From positions 47,757 to 98,403 of the forward strand of contig BFEA01001109.1 of NCBI GenBank assembly GCA_003427395.1: DNA of 50,647 nt. The letters are read 5' to 3'. Below the pieces are notes generated by a model. The model was not told the DNA's origin, made no database searches, and worked only from the letters and a program-made list of their open reading frames with translations. The DNA comes from Chara braunii (taxonomy: Eukaryota > Streptophyta > Charophyceae > Charales > Characeae). Made by a program: the position numbers and the translations under genes. Shown in pieces: positions 30,779-41,818 of the stretch (position 1 is its first letter; every line of letters starts with the position of its first letter).

Positions 30779-32979
30779 TCGCCGTCAAGAAGGACTGGCT
30801 GGAAATGGTCGGGGTGCCACACGATATCATGGCCCCAATCTTCGGCTGTGGAGAAGGTGTGTTTGTCGCCCATGTGGAAGGGAGTCGCAGGAGCCTTGAG
30901 ATGCGGATGGTCCGGAGGAACTGGATGGCCGGGTCAAAGACGTTCGGGCTGCGGCATGAGACAAATAGGCTCCCCTGGCGAACTCCTCAGACGGGACAAC
31001 CCACCCCTCTTGACAGGCGCTGAGGAGGAAACGGGCGTGGGACCGCCCGAGGTAGGTGTAGCGAGAGGTGTCCCCAATTTGCATACAGATGGCGACTCGG
31101 AAATTTGGGCGTTGAAGATGGCCAATTCTCCGTCCAAATCGAAGAGGTCGTCCTCAACGCTCTCCTCCTGCTTAGTCTCGATATTGAAGTCGTCCTCCTC
31201 ACCGAATGCCAGCTTGTACTAATCCAAAGTGAAGTCGGCCGGATCGACAACATCCTCGTTAAAAAAGACATATTCCAGCCTCTTAATGAAGCTCACAGCG
31301 CCGGCCCGACTCGCTCCGTGGTAGCCCTGGAGGACCGCAATGGCGACTTCCTTCCGCACCACGTACTGCGGGTCAAATCTCAACCTTGGTTGTTGGCCGT
31401 AAAGAAAGGAGTAGACCTGGCGCCTTTTCTTCGGAGTCAACTTATAGAACATGTCCTTGTTCGGGTCATAAACGGGCTCGACCACGACATGGTGGAAATC
31501 ACATGGGTAAGCCTTGGACGACACTTCATGGGTGACATACTGCACGGTGTATTCGAGCTGCGTTGTGTCCCCATCCACGGCCAAGACGTGCCTTCCCTGC
31601 TGAAGCAGACTCCACACCACCTGCGCGTGCAGCTTGCCCGAGAACAGCAATGCATCCGCCACACCACAGAAGAAAAGAAGCTGATTGCACAACTGATTCG
31701 GATTCCGCTCGCCGTCTTTGTACAGAGCCCCCCTCTGGGTCAGGTTTCCGATGTCCGCGAAAGTCAAAGACTTGAAAGACTTCTCCTCCACATCCGTGGG
31801 TGTCACTTTCTGTTTCNTCCGGAGAGCGNNNNCGTCGTCTTCAGCAACAACTCCCTCGTACACCGGGTGAGTCAGTAGCCGAGGATCCTCGCCTTTGAAA
31901 AGGATGTGCATCACATCCGGCTCCTCCCATACGCTGTTTCCGAACTGATGCGTCTTCTTCGATGCCGTCTTCCAAACCCACTTCCCCGTGTAGCATCGGG
32001 TAGCCCCAAGCGCAGACAAACATGTCATGAAGGAGAGGTTCCACAGGCAGGGGACGAATACGACCAATGTCCAGTAGTCATGACAAACGAATCCCTGCAA
32101 CTCACTCAAAGACGCGAATGCCCCAGAGTCCCATTGCGCACGGTCAACAGTTCCGCACAAGTCGAGCACGCAAGTGTGGGAGCGTAGCTGATGCCCTAGT
32201 TTTCCCAGCGCAGCCTTATGATCTATGGCAGTCAATGGGTTGACGTTAAACTGGGCCAGCGTCGTCAAGGCGCTTGTCCTTGTCCACATAATGTTGATGC
32301 ATTCATCAACGCCCCGAGGGTTTTTTTTGCCTTTGGCGCGATCTCCAGTAATCACCGAAAGGACGACACGCTTCCACTCCGTCGGGAAATGCTGGTCGTT
32401 GACGAGGGCCGCCGTTCTCTTGATGTTGTTGTCGTGATGACACCCGAGAAACTGAGGGCACTTGTTGACGTATGTGGTGTCCGTGAAAAATTTCCTGCTC
32501 TCGTTCCAAAGCTTGTCGTCGAGACCTCTGTCCTTGAACTCTTCGAACAGTTGCTTCTTGGACCTGAAGAACGTGGAGTTGGCATTCCACTCCCGCTTAT
32601 CCATTTCCTCGTACTCGAACTCTACGTAGTGCCACAACCTCAGCATAATCCGGTCTATTTTTATTATGTCAACCATCTCCTTGACACTGAATTTCCCCTG
32701 CTCGGCCAAATTTTTCCTACTCGTTTGAACCCACACGACGTTAAGGTTCAACACGCCGTTCAACAGCCTTTTCTTCTCGCGGTCCGTCAAGTCCCCCAAT
32801 TCCTTCCAGCAGTGGACATCCGGCTCCGGAACTTGGACGTAGAAAGTTTTCTCCTCCGCGCCTTTCTTTGGCTTCCCCTTCCCCTTTTTCAACGACGGGT
32901 CGTCCACCTTCACGTACCAGACGTGTTTCTTCAGCCCCTGGCTGTCAGTCACAGTGGAGAGGCCTGGCTTGGCCACCTC
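30673..32979 (-). pseudogene. Methyltransferase-like part of the ParB-like gene, catalytically degenerate
   Basis: In frame with the ParB-like part but after a TAG at 32980, the reading continues to 30673, interrupted only by TAG at 31219 and TGA at 30934. Around residues 600-690 of the combined frame the pattern TCVLDLCG, then SALGATRCYTGKWVWKTASK, then EEPDVMHILFKGEDP resembles the motif IV to VIII half of beta-class (N4/N6) DNA methyltransferases, where W-x-K and E-x-I-x-x-x-K-G are typical. Later LLFFCGVADALLF and GRHVLAVDGDTTQLEYTVQYV resemble motifs I and II. The catalytic D/NPPY and FxGxG residues are not there, so activity is unlikely. A helical acidic tail follows. N bases lie near 31817-31832. 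The family call is an inference from motif order and spacing. Confidence 0.48.
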
Positions 32980-33951
32980 CTAATGGGTGGGCGACTTTTC
33001 AGTCCAACGCCGGCCGTCGGAAGCAAGGAGTTTCCCTTTCGACCACTCCTCATAGAACTTCAATCCCAAAGCGAAGACGGAGTCATCTGCCATGGCCCGC
33101 GGGAGGTAGTATCGAAGTTTCTCAGCCCATTCCTTTCTTTTCTTTGCGTCCATTGACAGATTCCAGATAGGCGTGTACGGCGTCTTCTTCATTGCCAATG
33201 CCATGAACCGCACCCACTTTCGCACCTCGTCCTGTTTCTTCGAGGCATTGTCGAGCACCACACGCGGTTTGCCCTTTATTTTCCTGATATTGCGAATGTC
33301 CCGCATAGACAAAACCTGCAAGCGCGGTGGATTCTTCTTGTCTTTCATGTTGTCTTCGTAGCTGACATGGGCGTAGCCGTCGAACTCGTCGTCAGGGAAG
33401 TAGATCGGTCTGAAAAGCCATTTACAGAAGTTGTAGTAATCAAACACGGGATGGTCTTTCACCATCATTGCCGCCCTCGCGTTATGCTGTCCACACACAG
33501 GATAATACCAGTATTTCTCTCGGTGTGAGCTGTCGAAGTCAGCAGGCAGCACCCGCACAACAGGCTCGCCGTTCTCTAGAGGCGCGACGATCGGAGCGAG
33601 AACGAAAATGGGCTTTGTGTATCTCATGTCTTTACGTTCATAGCAGTCGATCATAGCTGAGGCGATGGTATCAACGAGGAACTCATCCAAGGATCGGTGG
33701 TTGTACGCGTCTTCCCTGTCTGGAATAGCTAAAATTCTTTTGGGATGGATGTGCAACACGACGTCCTTCTGCACCCCTGTCTGCATCTCGAGGAAGAACG
33801 CATTGTCGAGGTTAAAGGTGTTGAGGTTAATCTCCACGTCATTATCCCCCTCCCCGTTGTCGCCCTTGTCTGCTTTCTTCCCCCTCGATGATTTCGCCCT
33901 TTTCCCGGAAAACTCACCGGTTCTTCGCTGTGTCGACGAGTGTTTTGGCAT
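32980..33951 (-). pseudogene. ParB/sulfiredoxin-like N-terminal domain of a large gene
   Basis: The ATG at 33951 starts a basic, Lys/Ser-rich N-terminus (1-40) followed by a domain (about 62-165) with VLHIHPKRILAIPDRED and YWYYPVCGQHNARAAMMV. The G-x-H-N-x-x-A pattern after a hydrophobic strand is the hallmark of the ParB/Srx fold, where it binds nucleotide. ParB proteins bind palindromic parS DNA or act as nucleases, and in bacteriophages ParB-like domains are often fused to DNA methyltransferases. A region with basic and aromatic residues follows. The ORF ends at a TAG (32980), and the same frame continues directly into the methyltransferase-like part, so the TAG is probably a mutation. Confidence 0.62.
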
Positions 33952-34501
33952 TTCATCCCCACCTCCAACCCTTTTCCTCTTCTCAACGGAACCGCCCTCT
34001 CATGTTGTTGGCGTCCGAGCACTCCCTCCTACCTTTCTCTGGCTTTTCAGAGCACCTAGTCCCTCTCGCTCGTCCTCATCCGGCAAGTTGTGCTTGCCTA
34101 CCGACTGAGTTTTTTCAGCCGATCTCTCACGATACAATAAGTTTAAACCCTTAGGTGTAGGCATAATGAAATTGTAGATAGTTGTATTAATTTGACCCGA
34201 AACGGGGTGATCAAGCCATGAGCAGGTCGAAGAGAGTCTTAACGGGCCGTACAGATTCAAACCTACATATGTGGCAAAGTACGAGGATAACTCGTACTTT
34301 GTTGTCAGAGTTCTTAAAACAACATGAATTATGTAATACTAAATTTCGTTTAAGCACACAAATGATTTGAGAATTATGTATAAATTATATCATTACACAT
34401 TGCGCACCATATTGCAAACAAACCATGCAAGTAGTCTTCGATCAACAAATGAAACAAAAGTTTATTTACATTTGACAGCACCATAGCATAATCAAAAGGT
34501 A
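33952..34501 (-). other. Gap between two same-strand ORFs
   Basis: This AT-rich spacer of about 550 bp separates the unknown 320-codon ORF from the ParB-like gene. It should hold the promoter or 5-prime UTR of the ParB-like gene if they are separate transcripts. I saw no clear TATA box and no palindrome copy. Confidence 0.4.
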
Positions 34502-35464
34502 TTATATTGCCCTAATAATTGAGTCAGAAATAAGCGCTGGTTGGGCCCGGCGAGTCGTCTCATCTGACCCACGCACCTCTCGAACCTGCGGACCACCCGC
34601 TTGATCTCCAGGCGAAACCTCGACCACCTGCGTGCCACGAACGAACGAACCGATCCTTTCGACCAGACCACGAGGAGTCGTCGATTCTGAGCCCTGTCGC
34701 AACCGTTCGCCATCGCCGCCTCCATGTGGCGTCGACTCCCCAAGCAAACCGTGGCGGCGAGATACATGCAAGCCCGGTTTCAAAGGAGCACGCGGATGGT
34801 CGTCCTCCGAGTCGTCTGGCATGCCTACCTCTTGATCAGGAGGCGTAGCTGGCAGGCCACCTTGACCTCCTATCTCCCTTTCAGAGCACTCTCCTCTTGT
34901 GAACCCAGCAGGACCACTGATCGATGTTCCAGGTCCGACGTCCATAGCACTGACAGAGGTACCAGATTTCGCCCAGACCTCCAGGAAGTCTGTGACGTGA
35001 ACGGCCTCGTCGTGCCCCGGCACTAGCGGGAGAAAGTGAGGCAAAGACATTGCACGACGACCGTACCCGCAGAACATCCTCCCGGCAACCTTGCATCCCT
35101 TTGCGATGCCGTCGACAGAACCATCACTTCTGTAATGCTTGTTCAACGTAAACTTGAAATTGAATTCGCCATCGTCGACCCACTGTACGATGGACCCTGC
35201 GAGACGTGTTCTGTCGGCGCGAACGGCGGCGAACAAGAGCGGCCCGCACGGTGGTTGCAACGGGTGGGAACCGTTCTGGCTCGCCCAGTCCAAATACCAG
35301 ACACGTTTGCTGTAGTCGCACCACAAGTTTAGAGCACGTCGTTCTTCCTCCCCACCTCCAACTCCCCGACTCGTTTCCCTTGCCGGCGACGACGTCGTCC
35401 CTCGACGCTCCTCTCCGTGCGGGGCGGAACCACCAGCGGAGCAGCTTCGTCCGTATGTAGCCAT
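34502..35464 (-). CDS. Conserved-looking protein of unknown function
   Basis: The ORF runs uninterrupted from the ATG at 35464 to a TAA at 34502 (320 residues). After a Ser/Gly/Arg-rich start a compact region (about 44-170) has many aromatic, Cys and Trp residues: LNLWCDYSKRVWYLDWASQ, IVQWVDDGEFNFKFTLNKHY, GRMFCGYGRRAMSLPHFLP, VHVTDFLEVWAKSG. The rest is polar and disordered-looking. I do not recognise the domain. Unlike the ParB-like gene downstream on the same strand, it has no internal stop, so it is either younger, under selection or lucky. It lies inside the palindrome-rich compartment but holds no palindrome itself. Confidence 0.55.
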   Translation of the reverse strand: MATYGRSCSAGGSAPHGEERRGTTSSPARETSRGVGGGEEERRALNLWCDYSKRVWYLDWASQNGSHPLQPPCGPLLFAAVRADRTRLAGSIVQWVDDGEFNFKFTLNKHYRSDGSVDGIAKGCKVAGRMFCGYGRRAMSLPHFLPLVPGHDEAVHVTDFLEVWAKSGTSVSAMDVGPGTSISGPAGFTRGECSEREIGGQGGLPATPPDQEVGMPDDSEDDHPRAPLKPGLHVSRRHGLLGESTPHGGGDGERLRQGSESTTPRGLVERIGSFVRGTQVVEVSPGDQAGGPQVREVRGSDETTRRAQPALISDSIIRAI

Positions 35465-35627
35465 TCCGAGAAACACACGGAGGAATGAACCCACATGCAC
35501 TCAGAACAGGCAGCACGTCCCAACATCAACCACGACCCACAGCACGTATTCTGTCATTGGTCACCCAGACTCCAAAAGAACGAAGTTCAGTCATAGTTAG
35601 ACGACAGTGGTCCACAAGCCTGGACGT

Positions 35628-36390
35628 TTCGGATGAATCTGAGGCATCGTGAGCCATCCTCATCACACTGCCCTTAAGAGAATGAATGGTCGAAAACAAA
35701 GACTATCCGAAGCAGGCGCAGTCGAAAAACCGATGTCGCATAGGCACCTGCACCGGGAAAAGCAACACCTCGCAAGAAGGCCCTAGAACGCTGATACGGC
35801 AGACCAAGACGAATACGTTGTCATCCGAAGTCGACAAGTGGATTGTAAAGTTGGCCGTTGTAGTTCGGATGAATCTGAGCTACAAAGCGGTGTGGACCTC
35901 CCCCTGTCGGCCCGTACGAAACCGAACTCGAGTTTTCTTGTCCTTCCGAGTCGGTAACGGTTGTGACTCGGAGGCATCCGAATTCGAACAGCGCGGTTTC
36001 GGATGAATCCGAGGCATCGTGAGCCGTCCTCGTCACATTGCCCTTAAGAGAATGAATGGTCGAAAACCAAGACCGTGGGATAGATCGGATTCATCCGAAG
36101 CAGGCGCAGTCCAAAAACCAATGTCGCATAGGCACCTGCACCGGGAAAAGCAACACCTCGCAAGAAGGCCCTAGAACGCTGATACGACAGACGAAGACGA
36201 ATACGTTGTCATCCGAAGTCGACAAGTGGATTGTAAAGTCCGCCGTTGTAGTTCGGATGAATCCGAGCTCCAAAGCGGTGTGGACCTCCCCCTGTCGGCC
36301 CGTACGAAACCGAACTCGAGTTTTCTTGTCCTTCTGAGTCAGTAACGGTTGTGACTCGGATGCATCCAAATTCGAACAGCGCGGTCCAGA
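35628..36390. repeat. 370-bp tandem duplication carrying palindromes
   Basis: The blocks after TTCGGATGAATC (GAGGCATCGTGAGCC, AATGAATGGTCGAAAAC, GAAGGCCCTAGAACGCTGAT, CAAAGCGGTGTGGACCTCC) occur from 35628 and again from 35998, a period of about 370 bp. A third, more diverged remnant is near 37043-37120. Palindrome positions inside the units correspond. Confidence 0.9.
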
Positions 36391-37402
36391 GACGGTCGTC
36401 CACAAGAGGTCATCTAGAGCACGTGTTTTCATCACCGACCAGCGAGCACTGGGTTAACCCTATCCTGCCGGAGGTTCGGTTCGGTTGAACTTGAACCTCG
36501 CAAATGTGGTTCCGATTAATCCCATACGGGGACCGGCGGATGGACCCCACAGTCTGTTGACGCCCATCCAGCCATCCAAGCTTCCGTTATTCCCCAACTC
36601 TCGATGGGTCCAACCGAATTTCGCACGGTGTGTCTTCGTCCTTGAGTGTTTAAGACGAGTGTGGCTCGGATTTATCCGATTTCGACAGAGGCTGTCCCGA
36701 TACGTGCGACCACGACAGGCTGCGCCGACACCGTGTGCTTTCGACGTACAAGTTTATCAGACCGTGCGACATCGTCAATACCCTCTGCGCATATGGTTCG
36801 AATTAATCCGACTTCGCCGAGGCGCTTCGCTTTGTTGTCGCCCCACCACACACCGGACCTCCCCGTGATTATCGTAGTGTGTCATTATAATATGTGCATC
36901 ATCACGGGGGATATCGTCGTCGTCGTGAGTTTTAGTTGGTTGTTGCTCGCCCAATCCAAACAACAGACACGTTTGTTGTAGTCGCAGCACAAGTTTCTAG
37001 CTCGTCTTTCTTCCACCGAGCATAACCATCTCGACTCATTTTAGTTGCATGAATCCGAGGCATTGTTGACCCTCGTCATCAGACTGCCCTTCTTAGAGCG
37101 AATGGTCGAAGACGAAGACAGCGTGGTAGTTCGGACACATCCGAACTGGGCAGAGTCGAAAGCCTGACGTTGTGACTCGGATGCATCCGAATTAGGCCGA
37201 CCACTAGAAGAGGACATCGGCACGGCGTGTTTTCCTCAATGACCTGTGAGCAGGTGTGATTCGGATTTATCCGAGACGGAACGGTCTTTTGACAGCGTGT
37301 GACTTCGTTGTTCACGTTTATCGGGACGTTCGGCGTCGTAAATACCGTCTGTGCATGTGACAAATCCGAATATGCCTGTAGTATGGTTCGGATTAATCCG
37401 AA
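35628..37402. promoter_or_regulatory. Dense cluster of 16-bp dyad motifs (13 sites)
   Basis: Sites start at 35628, 35864, 35967, 35998, 36084, 36252, 36355, 36665, 36797, 37130, 37176, 37260 and 37387. The last is a perfect palindrome, TTCGGATTAATCCGAA. Most read YTCGGATNNATCCGAR, with the two central bases free to vary. The cluster lies upstream of the 320-codon ORF and the ParB-like gene on the minus strand, the position of a promoter or of an element end. Confidence 0.8.
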
Positions 37403-37699
37403 CTTCGCCGGGTTGCCTCGGTTAGTGGTCGCCCCGTGAGTTTTAGTGGGTTGTGACTTGGATGCAACTGAAATTAACAAGGGTGGCAGAGCTGTTGCGC
37501 CACCACAAGATGGTATGGACAGGGTGGGTTGTCGTCCTCCAGGTTGGTTAAACATGTCGCCGTCGACAATACCCTATGAGCATATGATCACTCCGTGTCC
37601 TCTCCTGTGTCCAAGTCAGCGGAAGGGTTCCTCGCGGTGTTCGGCTGACGCGAGGTTTGATAGGGTTTAAAGATTTGAATTCACGTTCGCCTCCTGTGT

Positions 37700-38090
37700 C
37701 TTCGAATCTGTCGTANNCGTCTTCGAATTANNGATCTGTGATTGCACTCAGGGGGGGACCAACCTGAGATCGGTTGAGCGACTGTCTGCGATACACAAGG
37801 ATTGGAGAAAGGCAGAAAACCCGCATAGACACGGAAGGGAGACTAAGATCGATAGAGACGTCGACAAGGAGAGGATGCGCAACGAGAGAGCCTGTCTTTA
37901 GCTCTCTGTCTCTCCATGTGCAGATCCTGCGGATGGTGTTGTCCATTTCGGAATTCGCAATGTGACCCGTTAATAAAACGACACGAAAGATATTTAAGAA
38001 AAAATTGTTCGTGTTGGCGAGAGGAAGACTGACGAAAAATTTGAAAAAATGTGGAGGACACTCATCTCGCCCGAAACTCCTTCATCTCTC
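37700..38090. other. No gene recognised; small N gaps
   Basis: Unknown bases occur near 37716-37732. I see no repeat or gene in this stretch beyond weak short frames. Confidence 0.4.
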
Positions 38091-38093
38091 CCC

Positions 38094-38293
38094 GATCAGA
38101 TGGCACACTCACACGTCCGCATGTCATGTCCTGAACATGCGTGGCCACGCTGATGGACGCGGGGCTATATTGGAGCCTCGCATCCATTCTGCTGCCGCAT
38201 AGAGCCCCTTTGTCGCATAGAGCCCCGCATCCATCAGCGTGGCCACGCTTGTTCAGGACGTGACACGTGGACGTCTGAGTGTGCCATCTGATC
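38094..38293. repeat. Foldback hairpin, copy 1
   Basis: Arms 38094-38166 and 38221-38293 (about 73 bp each) are inverted copies with about 90 percent identity, from GATCAGATGGCACACTC at the left to GTGTGCCATCTGATC at the right. The loop is about 54 bp. A transcript would form a long hairpin. Confidence 0.88.
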
Positions 38294-38356
38294 GGTGCGA
38301 GTGATCGCCAATGAAACGCATGCATTCTTGCTCCAGAAACTCCTTCATCTCGCCCC

Positions 38357-38538
38357 GATCAGATGGCACACTCACACGTCTGCATGTCATGTCCTGAACA
38401 TGCGTGGCCACGCTGATGGGTGCGGGGCTATATTGGAGCGTGGCATCTATTTTGTTGTCGCATAGAGCCTCGCATCCATCAGCGTGCACACGCTTGTTCA
38501 GGAACTGACACGTGGACGTTTGACTGTGCCATCTGATC
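38357..38538. repeat. Foldback hairpin, copy 2
   Basis: Arms 38357-38429 and 38466-38538 repeat the hairpin of copy 1 in direct orientation 263 bp further on, with a shorter loop. The flanks (ACTCCTTCATCTC at the left, GATCGCCAATG-type at the right) are shared too, so the whole foldback unit was duplicated in tandem. Confidence 0.86.
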
Positions 38539-38837
38539 GGGGCGAGTGGTCGCCAATGGAACGAGATTCGCAAACGCACCCCGATGTAAGTTCGCGAAAG
38601 AAATTGACTAACGCATAAGACGAACCAAATAGAGTCGCTGAAGACAAACTAACGATGGGGACGAAGATGGTAGTTGAACACGACGGCACACACCACACGA
38701 CACTGCTCGTTCGCGGCGACTGAACCCAATGTAATAGCCACTGCACAAATCCCGACTACACATCGCGTACATGTGTGGGCATTCTAACGGTCTACGCAAA
38801 CCCAGCATGGCAGGACTTTTCAGGTAGGTGGAGATGG

Positions 38838-38925
38838 CAAGAGAAAGAGAGACAGAGAGAGAGAGCGAGAGAGGGAGAGAGACAGAGAAAGAGAGAGAGC
38901 GAGCGAGCGAGCGAGCGAGAGAGCG

Positions 38926-38997
<72 letters not shown>

Positions 38998-39077
38998 NNN
39001 NNNNNNNNNNNNNNNNNNNNNNNNNNNNNNNNNNNNNNNNNNNNNNNNNNNNNNNNNNNNNNNNNNNNNNNNNNNNN

Positions 39078-39144
<67 letters not shown>

Positions 39145-39210
39145 AATAGAGAGAGAGAGACGGGAAGTGAGACAGAGAGAGATGAGAAAGGGAGATAGAA
39201 TGAGAGAGAG
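38838..39210. repeat. (GA)n microsatellite with 80-base assembly gap
   Basis: Long GA and GAGC runs flank unknown bases at 38998-39077. The Arg/Glu-rich and Ser/Leu-rich frames over it are artefacts. Confidence 0.95.
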
Positions 39211-40340
39211 AACGCACATTTTCTTTCCTCGATTTACAACTATTGTTGGAAACAATGGCCCCGACGACTTGGTTGATGATCTCAAACCGCAATACGACGA
39301 CGCCTGTCGCGACGCGGGAAAAGGGAGGTGCCGATGCGTGAAAGGGCAAAACCGCGAATGAAGACGTGGGAGATTGCGACGCGAAGGCGATGGCGAGGCG
39401 AGGGATATGGCGACGAGGGCGATAGAGAGAAGCGAGGCAAACGGCGGGGGAGACGACCACGAGATGGCTGTGTCCCTCGGAGACGAGATGGCTGTGTCGC
39501 TGGCAAGGGCGGGTGGTCCGGGGCGCGCGATGGGCATTTTCGGCCGTGAGGGTTGGCGACACCTGCGATTGCCTGCTGCTTTGGACGATTGCAATGCCCA
39601 CCTGCAAATTTGCGGAATGGCGCCACCGTCATTCGAAAGGCGGATACATCCGAGCGGGGCCCAAGAAACGAAAGTGGGCGGGAAAAGCCACTCCGGATGA
39701 CGCGTTGGTATCGTCGATATCACGGTAAAATCCGTGCGGGCACCGATATTCAAAAGTGGGCGGGAAAGTTTGCACCAGATGATGAGTTGGGACCGTCGAT
39801 AGCACGGTGAAAAAAGACAAGTCCTCTCGCAATCACGGCCCGCCCTCCCGCGATGGTTTTGGACCGTGCGATTCCGTGAGGAGGGTCCGTCAAAAAAGGG
39901 ACCGCCTGATGTCACAGCCCCCGACGCGGCAGTACCTGCGGCGGGCAGCTAAGGGGCCCCTCAAGCCCCACTCAGTGCTCTCTCCGTTCTCCTGTCGGGC
40001 ACCAAACGAATGGGGGTGGCTGTCACACCTGTTCGCTGGTGTCATTTCTTCCGTGTGCTGCCTTTGCAACGCGTCCGCCATCGCTCGAAGTCGCCTGCAT
40101 CAAATCGCAGGCCCCTTGCGCATCCAGGCCCTCGTTCTTCCAGCAATCGTCGATAGCTGGGGGCGCTAACGAAAACGTCACGCGACTGTAGACCTTGCGG
40201 GTTGTCCCGTTCGCGCTGTGCTTTCTTGTGTTGGCTGGAGGCATTTGTCGACTCACAGGTCAGTAAGAAGCCCACGCCCCCTGCTCGACCCCTTCAACAT
40301 TTCAAGCCCCCACCTCTTCCCATTGCCCTTCCGCTCCTTC
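39211..40340. other. GC-rich region, no gene recognised
   Basis: A short duplication (blocks CGGATACATCC / AAAGTGGGCGGGAAA, near 39640-39770) and one dyad motif at 39639 (GGCGGATACATCCGAG) are present. Frames across it have no recognisable domain. Confidence 0.4.
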
Positions 40341-40360
40341 GACCGTGCAAGTCTTGTTCT

Positions 40361-40990
40361 CGTCCACCACCTGCTCCGCCAATCACGCACGCACGATCTG
40401 GAGCGCACGACGCCCACCGATCACAACGACGGAAGACCCCATGCAGTGACACACGCTGACGTCATCTTCTTGCACATTATGTCAGCGACGGGCAATGGCT
40501 TGCGGCTTTCACAGACATCGTCCTCGAGTCTTGGCGTCCTCAACATCGCTTGTTTGTGTCCTCAACATCGCTTGTTGGCGTCCTCAACATCGCCCTCTAG
40601 TCTTGGCGCCCTCCGTCGACCGCATCTTACGCGTGGAGAAAGTCGCATCGCTCTCGAGTCTTGGCGTCCTCGACATCGCTTGTTGGCACACTTTCTTGGA
40701 CCCTGGCTCGCGGGTCGTCCTCCCCCAGTCTACTCAGGATATCGCAATGCAGTCGGTCGTGCGAGTATTCTTCTACATCATCGCCTGCTCCGTCTATCAC
40801 GCACGAGTCGACATGCGCGCGATCTTCAGTCCACGATGTCCGCAGCTCACAACCACGAAAGTTCCCTTCCTCTGACACACGCTCACGTCACCGTCTTGCG
40901 CATGACGTCTGGAATTCGAAATGGTCTATGGCTTTCGCAGTCAAGATCGTCGGGCGCCTTCGACGACCGCATCTGACGCGTGGACGAAGT
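40361..40990. repeat. Degenerate duplication of about 420 bp with a minisatellite
   Basis: The block with CTCCGCCAATCACGCACG, GACACACGCTGACGTCA and CGTCCTCGAGTCTTGGCG recurs in diverged form from about 40785. Inside, the unit CGTCCTCAACATCGCTTGTT repeats several times between 40526 and 40690. The open frames across it reflect the repeats. Confidence 0.7.
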
Positions 40991-41040
40991 TTCATCGCCG
41001 TTGCTCCCTGGCGTCCTCAAAATCGCGGTATGTGATCACC

Positions 41041-41171
41041 GCTGCGATAAGACATCACCCGATAGACGTCAACACCGGAGACGTCATCTGAAAAACGCGT
41101 GTCCATCGACTTTAAGATCCCGTCCATCCATCTCCGGTGTTGACGTCTATCGGGCGATCTGTTTTCGCAGC
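41041..41171. repeat. Small foldback hairpin
   Basis: Arms 41041-41081 and 41131-41171 are inverted copies (core GATAGACGTCAACACCGGAG and its complement) with a few mismatches and a loop of about 49 bp. No other copy was found in the window. Confidence 0.82.
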
Positions 41172-41179
41172 GCTGATAG

Positions 41180-41815
41180 CTGGAAGCCTCACGACAAACG
41201 CGCACCTCCAACAGGAATCGCCCATGTCGCACTCACAGCCAACTGTGGCCAAGCCACCCATCCACAACGTTCAGCACAAAGGATACCCATGGCGAATCCG
41301 AAACATCCAGAATCACCTCCGATCCCGCGATATCCCACCGCCAAGTGCCAACTTCGAGCTCGTTTCCGGTCGACTCAGTAATTGAACATGTCTATCGCGG
41401 TTGTGGACGACATCAGGATCTTTTTCTTGTTGTCTTGAATGTTCCTTGTCTCATCGCCCGCTCTCGCACACGCAGCTAGCAATGAGGAACCGCCACGCAA
41501 TCGGGCGCGAGACGCCGGACACGCATCGGCAACATTTTGGATATGGAACCAGCGCTCACAAGTTCCATCGCGCCCACAGGAAAACTTCACAGCACCGCCG
41601 CCCGTGCGGCAGCCCGTCCCCTCGCCACGATTCATTTTGGGCGAACTCTGACGTGGACAATCCTCGCGACGTTTGAAGTCTCGAAATTTGAGCTGAATGA
41701 ACGCACATTTCGATTCCAATTAATTGCAGCCTTGTTTTCCTGAGCAGCTTAGGGAGGCGTTCTCGGGATTGCAGCGGGAGTGAGAGAGTGCTGTTCGTGC
41801 CACTTGTTCCGGATG
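41180..41815. other. No gene recognised
   Basis: Several overlapping frames of 60-130 codons exist on both strands with no domain, no repeat structure and no dyad motif. Confidence 0.4.
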
Positions 41816-41818
41816 GAG

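Noticed and set aside
27609-33951. Bacterial contamination explaining the ParB-like gene
   Set aside because: The locus has GT-AG splice signals, a Ulp1 protease domain and the same repeat environment on both sides, so it is part of the eukaryotic sequence.
40218-41035. Overlapping 120-250 codon ORFs near 40.2-41.0 kb
   Set aside because: They lie over a degenerate duplication and minisatellite, occur in several frames at once, and show no domain.
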